From Triops longicaudatus (Eukaryota > Arthropoda > Branchiopoda > Notostraca > Triopsidae), in contig JAGQDJ010000051.1 of the NCBI GenBank assembly GCA_022885665.1, positions 248,001 to 312,000 of the forward strand: DNA of 64,000 nucleotides, in the 5' to 3' direction. Positions 57,401 to 64,000 of this stretch are shown one piece after another. The notes beneath the pieces were generated by a model. The model had not been told where the DNA came from. It saw only the letters and a program-made list of their open reading frames with translations, and ran no database searches. The position numbers and the translations under genes were made by a program. Each line of letters begins with the position of its first letter. The first letter of the stretch is position 1.

Positions 57401-60400
57401 AGTATAAAAACTGAAAAAAGGACACTAAAAGGATTCCAGTAGAGAATAATTAAATATAAGAGAATTTTCCAAGCAAAAATTAGACGTCGTACAAGTTCTG
57501 TGGTCCGTTTCTAAATCTGTCAAGAGAAAAATGTAAAACAAATTTCTGGAGATTTTAAAACAAGCATCATTTAACGTTGATCAAAGTTGTAGTGTAAAAC
57601 ATTATTCACTATATGAAAAAATGCCTTTCCATGAACTTTTGACAGAAGGTAACCAAATCCGCTTTTTTTCAAATAAAGCGCAAGATTCTCTACGTTACCT
57701 GTAGGGAAAAGCTGTCGTACAGCAGGGCTCTTGGTTATTCCTGCTAACGAGGCCACTGAGACTGCAGGGATTAGGGGCGGGGTGACAGTTCCAGACAATC
57801 CGGGTCCCGGTGGCGCCTTTTTCGGCGATCCAGGAGCCACTCCCCATGCAGAAGTGGTAGCCGGAACTGCGGCGGCAAGCGCTTTCGCTTGGGAGGCTGT
57901 GACGTTGCTGGAAGTCGAGATAACTGTTCCCGCTACTGCTCGCGCCGCTTTAGCTGTGATGGCACTGCTGAGCGCGGCCTGGTTCTGCGAAGATCCCGCT
58001 TGGCTACGATATTTGGCCAACAATTCAGCGAATTCCTTGTCCGGTTCTTTAATAAGTGCGGCGATAAGAGTTTGCGCTTGCTTGGTAGATTCGGCCGTGC
58101 CCCTATCATAACCAAAAATTAGGTTCCGTCCCAACACAAAAACGGCGATGTCAAAAATACAGAAAGCGTAAAAAGCGTCAAATATCTTTTACAAGAAAAA
58201 AGTAAACAGAACTAACGCGAAGTAATACAATACAACAAAAGGTAATTAAAATACAGTTAATAAGCGATACAACTCAACATAACTAAATAAAAAACGTTTA
58301 AGTAAAAATGTTTACCTAGAAATAACGAAATTAACCAAGAAAGGAAACTAGATTAAAATTCCTTAAAAAAAATAATAATTTGCGAAGAGAATTAAGAAAC
58401 AAATAGAATACTTGAGATAATGAAATAAAGGAATATTTTTAAATTCTGTCTTTGAAACTCACTTGATTAAAACGCTGCGATCTCCGGTATTTTTGCCCTG
58501 TTTTTCGACTTCGATATGCGCGCCGGAGATTTCTCGGATAGCGTTGATATTGCAGCCGGCGCGGCCGATGACGCGACTAATGGCGGATGCAGGGACCGAG
58601 ACTTTTTTGGATCTTTCGCCGTTCTGGATAACAGAGAGCGTCAACGCAGATTTGTCGGAGGTGCTGACTTTTTTGGTGGACACGGTGGCATTGGTAGGAT
58701 CCCGGGTGGGTGGTTGCTTCCTTACCACGGTCCAGCCTTCTTCGCGTTTAGTGCCGCGTTTCGGGCTTGCCAGCGCCACTACAGCCGACGTGCTGACTTC
58801 TTTCAACGTATCCAGGACCGTGAACCCATCATGGACGGTTCTATTGGCGTTTTTGGCGATTTTGCTAGTACTGGAGTCTTGACTCGTTGTCTGGGAGATG
58901 GTAGAGGACAACGAAGAGGAGGAGCTAATGGTCTCTTTCTTACGCTTCGAGCTGTTTCTAGTAGCCGTGGGGGTAGGGGGCGATCCAGCCGCTGAAGGAG
59001 GTTCCACCGCTGGCGCGATAAGGACGCCGTTGGGTTTCTTTTCTTTGTCTTCTTTTGCGCTTTCGTTCTTCTTGTTTTTCTTCTTGCTGTTGTTGTTACT
59101 GGAGGCTGGTGCACTTGGCGAGGGGAGGGCGTGTTTACCTTCAGACGAAGACACGTGACTCAACGAGTCCACGTTGCCGTTCGTATCTTCGTGCATGCGG
59201 TGTTTCAAACTCTTCATACCGTGCTGGTTATTTCGCAACAAATCCGCAACTAACAAGAAAAAGAAAGTGAATTAACTTACTGAAATTTAAACAAAACAGT
59301 CAAATGAAATGGAAACATCTAAAACATTGTAATACGTTCATACGTAGTCTTTATCCGTTAAATGAAAGGCTTGTAGTCGTAGCAAATCGCTGCTCCGCTA
59401 CAAGCTTCGTAAAGTATACCTTCAGAACGTTTTTTTTTTTTTGGTTGGTTTAAAGCGGCGAAGTCCTTTATTGGCTTCGCTTTGCGCGGAGAAGTTAGAC
59501 CAGTTGGGTAGAAGTTCCCATAAGGTTTCGCTTTGCGCGGTATCTTACCATCGTTGACGTCCACGTCCGAGTTTTCTTCGGCTTCTTGGTCTTCGTTTTC
59601 TTCCTCCTTACGTTCTTCCTCATCGTCATCTCCGTCATCGTCTTTTTTCTTTTCTTCCTTCTTTTCGGCCTTCTTCTTTTTCTTCTTCTCCCGTCGGCGG
59701 GCAGCGGCTTGGCGCTTCATATCTTGTCGTATCTTCTCCATGTCCAACTCTTCCAGCAAATTCGTGGCATTCTTGTTGGCTTCGGCGGCCTGGTGGTCTT
59801 TGGCGGTGCGGATGATCTCCAGGCAATGATGGCATTTCTTCAGCAACTCCTTGTCCGTGATGGTGGTGATGTACCGCGTCATCTCTTGGTCGGAGGGAAA
59901 CTGCGTCACGCGCTTTACCATCCACTTGACGACCTTAATATGACCCTTGCGGAAAGCTGCCATCAAACACGACACCTTACGGTTGTCTTGGGAGTCGATG
60001 TCAGCGTTGGCTTTGTACAACAACTCCACCACTTCCAAATGACCCCCGTTGGCGGCCAGCCATAAAGGCGAGTTGCCTTTCTTGTTCTTCACGTCTTCTT
60101 GCGCGCCATGTTTTAACAACAAATCCACGAATTCCACGTGGCCTTTATCCGCCGCGATGGTAAGGGCCGTATCCCTGGAAGAAGGTACTGGAGGCGCGTT
60201 CACGTCAGCGCCGTATTCCAACAACACCCGCCCAACCTCTACGTAACCGCCACTGGCCGCTTCCATCAACGGTGTTAAGCCCGTCTGCAATAAAATACGA
60301 TGTTTAGATAAAATGAAAGCTTCACTTCTCACTAGTTGTCTTTCATCCAAAAATTCGCTGCTGCTATCTCTAGCCACATTTTACGAATAAAAGGGAAACC

Positions 60401-63400
60401 CTGTTCAAATACCTTGGCGCGATGTTCGACGTTGGCTTTCTTTTCCAAGAGCAGTTGCACCACCTCGTGACGGCCTTGGAAGCAGGCGAGGGTGAGAGCC
60501 GTGTTGCGATTGGTTTCGATTTGCGCGTTGATATCGGAGCCCATGTCCAACAGCGTCCTGACCGCCGTGACATGACCGTTCATGGCGGCCAACATTAAAG
60601 GTGAAATACCCAGCTTGGAGCCGGTACGGGAGTTAATCTCCGCCCCGTGCGCGAGCAACAGACGAATAATGTTAACGTAGCCGCCGGATGCAGCCAAGGA
60701 AAGCGGAGTGTAGTCCGACACGTTGCGATGTTCTTTATTCGCGCCTCGGTTGAGCAACAAATCCACCACTTCAAACCGGCCGCCCGAACAGGCTAACGAT
60801 AAGGGCGTGTCTTTCGTGCGTTCCGACTGCGCCTCAATGTTGGCACCGTGGGTTAATAAGATCTCGCACACCTTCTCGTGACCCGCGGTAGCCGCGAGGA
60901 TCAACGGCGTGAAGCCTTTCTTATCACGGTGCTCTGTAATCATCGAACACAAAAAATTCATTATTAAAAAAAATACCTAAAGCATTAAATTCAAATTTAA
61001 ACGTACCAATATCGGCTCCTCGGCTCAGCAAAAGCTCGACGAGCTCTTCATGGCCCCCGGTGCACGCCAAGGTCAACGCCGTGTCATGATTGGATTCCGT
61101 CTCCGAGTCCAAATCTGCGAAAATAAGAAATTCATAATTTTGGAAACAAAACAACAGAGTGAAATACTAACAAACAGAATAAAAAAAGTGATCATAGCAA
61201 TGAAGAATGATGCGAGTTTTGGGAGAGTGGTATGCTAAAGAAGGAAAGCATACCTGCTTGAGGGTATGGCGTACCTCGAGGGGTGTTGGGCCCACTGGGG
61301 GCGTGTCCATGAGGTCCTGCGGCCGCTGATTGCGTAGCTCCCGGATGGGCGGAATGCCCTGACGGAACCACGGCTACGGGCACCGGTACCGCTACCTGTG
61401 TCGGCGCACCGGTCGTCAAGTACCCGAGTGGCAGCGAATAATCCGGTAAATCCGGGACTGACACCGCTCCTCCACCCACGCCTCCTGTTCCGGCCATTGG
61501 TAGGGCTGAAACTCCATTGGCTGCAAGACAAACCAACACAAAACTTTAGCCTTCAACGAACATATTCACTCAATATCGATCTCCGACATAAAATAGCTAT
61601 AACAATGAAAAAAAGTAAAAAAAATAAAAATTTTGCAAAAGGATTACACGATAAGAAAAAAATGGAGACAGGCTGTAGGAGTATTCTCATTTACTCGTGC
61701 CGTTTTTTTATAGGCGCATAAGTTCTTTATATGCAAGTGCGAGGAACAAAAATTGCGGCGCGATCACAATAAACTGGGATGAACTACTGAGAAACCGACG
61801 TCTACCAATCCCAGTCTTTTATGACAGCATGCGTCGAAATCTTCCGCGAGCAAAAGAAACTGGAACAGGCTGTAGAGGGATTCCTTACACTCTGTCCCAG
61901 TTTTTTACCGACGAGTTTTCAATAGCTCGTTTTTAAAGTATTTTTTCTTAAGTACTAGCTCTGTTGTGGCCACTTTGGAATAAAATTGCACAGCTTGGAA
62001 TGTTTTTCACCTGCCAAGTACTGAGAGTAGGTGTCTTGGAGGGCCGCTGCGGGCGTAGCCACCATGAGACCGTCTTCTGTTGCCTGCCCATGAGAATGAA
62101 GAAGGGGATGTGGGTGAGTTGGGTAATGGGCGGGGTAAGCAGCTGCAGCCAACATGTCCGGGATGGTGACGTTGCTAGCTGAGGCAGAGGAAGAAGAAGT
62201 GACGGGAAAATAAGACGCGTGAGGAGGCGGAGCGCCATTACAGGAGAAATTCGCCGCCAATCCGCTGCCTATTGGATTCAAGGAGTGGTCAGACTCTTTT
62301 TCTTTACCGCGACCTTTATTTTAAAGTAACAATTCTTACACCCTTGGAGAAAAACGAAAACTTAATCTCTACATTCGCAAAAAAAAACGAGAACGTAAAC
62401 AAAGATTTATCTGAAAGTACCAAGCATTTAAAAGGATTTTGCGGTGTGAAAAGGTAAGCAGAACGTTAAAATACACGCACAAAAAGTGGGCAGGGCGGGG
62501 CGGGGCGGTGAGAGGTCGGGTGTATACGAGGCAGGGTTGAGCAGGCAGCTAGAGACGGATATAGTACAAAAGGTTTCTGAAATTTTATTTTCGGTCAGAG
62601 AGCGTCAAATAAAGTAAGCGGCAAGGGGAAAACATGTAAGTTTGCAGGATAAAAAGGGGCTTAAGCTTTACGATTGTCACATTATGTTTGCCTAAGTAGA
62701 AAGCACATACGCCTGTGTTATCCAGCGGCTTAAGGAGCTGGAATCTGTATGCTTCCAACTGTTTTGAACTTTTTTTATATTAATTTACTTAAAAATGGAT
62801 TTGCATTGCCCGAAAATCATTTTTAAATTTATGCTTAATATGATGTCACAGCTCTATAATTTTCAACTTTAATGGATACGCTTAACTCTTACCCTTCAAG
62901 CAAAACATGTGACACACTAGCAGGCAATGATCCTGATATTATTAACGTTTTTCCCCCTAAATTTCGGCTTATGCGTTAAACAAAGTTCCGCTTTATGAGT
63001 CTTTGTACTATGGTATTACTAACATAGAAAGCTTTGGCTAAAATCTTTGAACTCCGGCTTCAAAAACTTTTAGCTTCTCAAAGCTTTAATTGTCTAATTA
63101 TCTGCTGCAATTAAAAATACACCACTCCCTGAATAGGTGAGACTGGTGTCCAATAAAAAGGGCGCTAGTATCATAAAACTGAAAATAAAGTTATTTGATG
63201 AAATCTGAAAGCCTTGGATACGGAGAGGTTAAAAATTAACCACGCCTCCTCAGGTTTGAAGCAAAAACTAGGCAAAAAGCTGACACTAAGCCAAATGGGT
63301 AGTGTTACGCGTGAAATCTACATCAAATCACACTACAACCACATCTATTACCAGAGCTTCATTAATAAAAATTTTTCATAACATCCAACACACAATATCA

Positions 63401-63755
63401 ATTCTTTGCTTACCTGAACCATCTAGCGACAGCCCTGGATAGAGATTAGTCGCGGTTTGAGCTGGCTGCTGCAGCAAATGGGGCACTGACGTCTGCACTG
63501 CCGTACTCGTCGACGATACCGACACATTGGGCGTGGCTGCCGAGACTGTCGTCCCTTGCTGACCTTTGACACCCTTCTTCCCCCCTTTGGTCACCTTCTT
63601 CTCTGGTGACACCGGCGCAGGCGCTGCCACTGACGGCGCTGTGGTCGCAGGGGCTGCTTGCTGCGACGCCTGGGGCAGCGCGAAGCTGCCCGGAGGATAG
63701 GACGACGACTGGATCGGCAAGTTCGAGTCAAACAATGGTATCGTCTGACCTTGAA
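54226..63755 (-). CDS. mask: Mask/ANKHD1/ANKRD17 orthologue, C-terminal 1974 residues in eleven exons (5' part outside window)
   Basis: Large ankyrin-repeat, single-KH scaffold; family members are cofactors of Yorkie/YAP in Hippo signalling and act in receptor tyrosine kinase signalling. Exons 63414-63755, 62011-62268, 61254-61520, 61007-61114, 60413-60933, 59420-60284, 58463-59249, 57699-58102, 56651-57300, 54836-56368 and 54226-54414 join without a phase break. In order: a Pro/Ser/Ala linker; ten ankyrin repeats (the second block of the family's 15+10); a Lys/Arg then Asp/Glu-rich segment; KH domain with GRAG loop; Ser/Thr-rich and Pro/Gly/Asn-rich tail; stop TAA. The first ankyrin block must lie above 64000. 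Ankyrin repeats such as TALTLACFQGR and SPLWLAANGGHLEVV are near-identical to human. Confidence 0.95.
54415..54835 (-). other. mask last intron (421 bases)
   Basis: AT-rich, with ATACATACATATATACGTAT-type simple sequence near 54470. No feature beyond the splice sites. Confidence 0.6.
54836..56368 (-). CDS. mask: mask exon j (Pro/Gly/Asn-rich tail, 511 residues)
   Basis: Acceptor TTTTTTCTGAACAG ends at 56369. Begins SQPNIWPKDQGNKSNSFASV; NSFASVAAG is a family motif. Continues Pro-, Gly- and Met-rich and ends LDTMPNVEQNIDVTYQ. Donor GTACGC at 54835, phase 0. GC content is far above the flanking introns. Confidence 0.93.
56651..57300 (-). CDS. mask: mask exon i (Ser/Thr/Pro-rich tail)
   Basis: Acceptor ATATTTTACTGTAG ends at 57301. 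217 residues, almost all Ser/Thr/Val/Ala/Pro, ending GSTSPVQEYSPFNNLFSK. Donor GTATTG at 56650, phase 0. Low complexity but open and phase-consistent. Confidence 0.88.
57699..58102 (-). CDS. mask: mask exon h (end of KH domain and Ala-rich segment)
   Basis: Acceptor TTGGTTATGATAG ends at 58103. Completes IKGTAESTKQAQTLIAALIK, matching the third helix of the family's KH domain, then EPDKEFAELLAKYRSQAGSS and Ala/Ser-rich sequence. Donor GTAACG at 57698, phase 1. Confidence 0.92.
58463..59249 (-). CDS. mask: mask exon g (Ser-rich region and first part of KH domain)
   Basis: Acceptor TTTTTCTTGTTAG ends at 59250. Reads VADLLRNNQHGMKSLKHRMH, a Ser/Asn/Lys-rich stretch, VALASPKRGTKREEGWTVV and the KH domain KKVSVPASAISRVIGRAGCN, INAIREISGAHIEVEKQ, GDRSVLI. 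GRAG is the GxxG nucleic-acid-binding loop (usually GRGG in this family). Donor GTGAGT at 58462, phase 2. Confidence 0.94.
59420..60284 (-). CDS. mask: mask exon f (ankyrin repeats 7-10, basic/acidic coiled segment)
   Basis: Acceptor GTATTTTATTGCAG ends at 60285. Repeats TGLTPLMEAASGGYVEVGRV, SSRDTALTIAADKGHVEF, KKGNSPLWLAANGGHLEVVE, CLMAAFRKGHIKVVKWMV, then FPSDQEMTRYITTITDKELL, NKNATNLLEELDMEKIRQDM and long Lys/Glu/Asp runs. The end is placed at donor GTATAC (59419, phase 1). A better-consensus donor GTAAGA at 59548 has the same phase and would drop 43 residues. A 13-A homopolymer codes KKKK near the end. Confidence 0.9.
60413..60933 (-). CDS. mask: mask exon e (ankyrin repeats 2-6 and start of 7)
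   Basis: Acceptor TTCGATGATTACAG ends at 60934. Includes EHRDKKGFTPLILAATAGHE, SERTKDTPLSLACSGGR, NVSDYTPLSLAASGGYVNII, GSKLGISPLMLAAMNGH, ETNRNTALTLACFQGR and EHRAK. Donor GTATTT at 60412, phase 0. Confidence 0.96.
61007..61114 (-). CDS. mask: mask exon d (ankyrin repeat 1 of second block)
   Basis: Acceptor TTATTTTCGCAG ends at 61115. Reads DLDSETESNHDTALTLACTG and GHEELVELLLSRGADI; the ETESNHDTALTLAC motif is diagnostic of the family. Donor GTACGT at 61006, phase 1. Confidence 0.95.
61254..61520 (-). CDS. mask: mask exon c (linker)
   Basis: Acceptor TTTGTCTTGCAG ends at 61521. Reads ANGVSALPMAGTGGVGGGAV, then PDYSLPLGYLTTGAPTQVAV and a Pro/Gly/His segment ending TPYPQA. Donor GTATGC at 61253, phase 1. 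Confidence 0.85.
61521..62010 (-). other. mask intron with a diverged internal duplication
   Basis: 490 bases. GAGACAGGCTGTAGGAGTAT at about 61669 and GGAACAGGCTGTAGAGGGAT at about 61861 begin two ~55-base related segments 190 bases apart. Confidence 0.55.
62011..62268 (-). CDS. mask: mask exon b (linker)
   Basis: Acceptor TTGAATCCAATAG ends at 62269, with a weak pyrimidine tract. Reads GSGLAANFSCNGAPPPHASY, SNVTIPDMLAAAAYPAHYPT, ALQDTYSQYLA. Donor GTGAAA at 62010, phase 1. Phase agrees on both sides. Confidence 0.8.
62269..63413 (-). other. mask intron (1.1 kb)
   Basis: AT-rich; near 62488-62510 a short GGGCGGGGCGGGGCGG tract. Nothing else recognised. Confidence 0.5.
63414..63755 (-). CDS. 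mask: mask exon a (linker before second ankyrin block)
   Basis: Acceptor TTTTGGAAACAG ends at 63756 (entry phase 1). Reads QGQTIPLFDSNLPIQSSSYP, then low-complexity Ala/Pro/Gln and Lys/Gly (KKVTKGGKKGVKG) stretches, ending NLYPGLSLDGS. Donor GTAAGC at 63413, phase 1. Confidence 0.82.
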
Positions 63756-64000
63756 CTGTTTCCAAAATCAAACCGAACATTAATTAACAAATAAATCACA
63801 AAATTACCAATTAAACTTCGACAATAAAAAACCGACAAACAAGAACAAATGCAAAACTAAAACAATCTTTGAACACAGAACGCAAGTCGTTATCCAGCAC
63901 AGAAAGACACAAATCTAAATACGAGAAAGACAGAAAAGTTAAATAACAGCTGACAGAAAAATTGAAATTAACAAAAAATACCTTAAAGCAAAATGCCATA
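63756..64000 (-). other. mask intron running out of the window
   Basis: No exon supported. A donor-like AAG-GTATTT at 63982 does not have the phase required by exon a. Confidence 0.5.

Noticed and set aside
63982..64000. Possible upstream mask exon ending at AAG-GTATTT
   Set aside because: The phase required by the next exon puts a TAA in the visible sequence.

Overview
The window looks like an arthropod (or close ecdysozoan) nuclear genome. It is AT-rich, has spliceosomal genes with long repeat-filled introns, an invertebrate-type tachykinin receptor, BEL/Pao and LINE relics, degenerate GGTTA-type repeats and several MITE families. I could not place it more precisely from sequence alone. 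No bacterial features (operons, RBS, CRISPR) are present.

Three protein-coding genes can be assembled exon by exon. All lie on the minus strand, in the order mask, MKS1, tachykinin receptor when read 5' to 3' on that strand. (1) 63755 down to 54226: the last eleven coding exons of a Mask/ANKHD1/ANKRD17 orthologue. They hold the second block of ten ankyrin repeats, a Lys/Asp/Glu-rich coiled segment, the single KH domain and a long Pro/Gly/Ser-rich tail. The gene continues upstream beyond base 64000. (2) 51913 down to 46736: a complete nine-exon MKS1 orthologue, the B9-domain protein of the ciliary transition zone. (3) 29826 down to 2454: a complete six-coding-exon tachykinin (neurokinin)-type GPCR of 504 residues. 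Its main intron positions (after TM3, after TM4, after TM5/ICL3, after TM7) are those known from vertebrate tachykinin receptor genes. Every splice junction proposed here was checked for GT/AG, for phase, and for a sensible protein across the join.

The rest is intron and intergenic DNA rich in mobile-element debris. It includes a broken BEL/Pao gag (203-1320), a LINE RNase H tail (9920-10824), and two copies of a ~1.07 kb terminal-inverted-repeat element with a possible THAP remnant, one of which fills nearly all of receptor intron 2. It also includes a second ~1 kb duplicated family, a third ~1.3 kb family, a pogo/Tigger-like MITE, and three unrelated hAT-type MITEs, each with a perfect 8-bp target-site duplication. 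One MITE (41994-42170) sits inside one copy of the 1.3 kb family, while the other copy in this window preserves the empty site. Another (52260-52451) contains a ~120-base poly-G run followed by an N and poly-A, almost certainly a sequencing or assembly problem.

I did not find evidence for an undescribed multi-gene system. The strongest results are the three reconstructed genes and the well-dated insertion events. About 30.0-46.4 kb carries no gene I can support.
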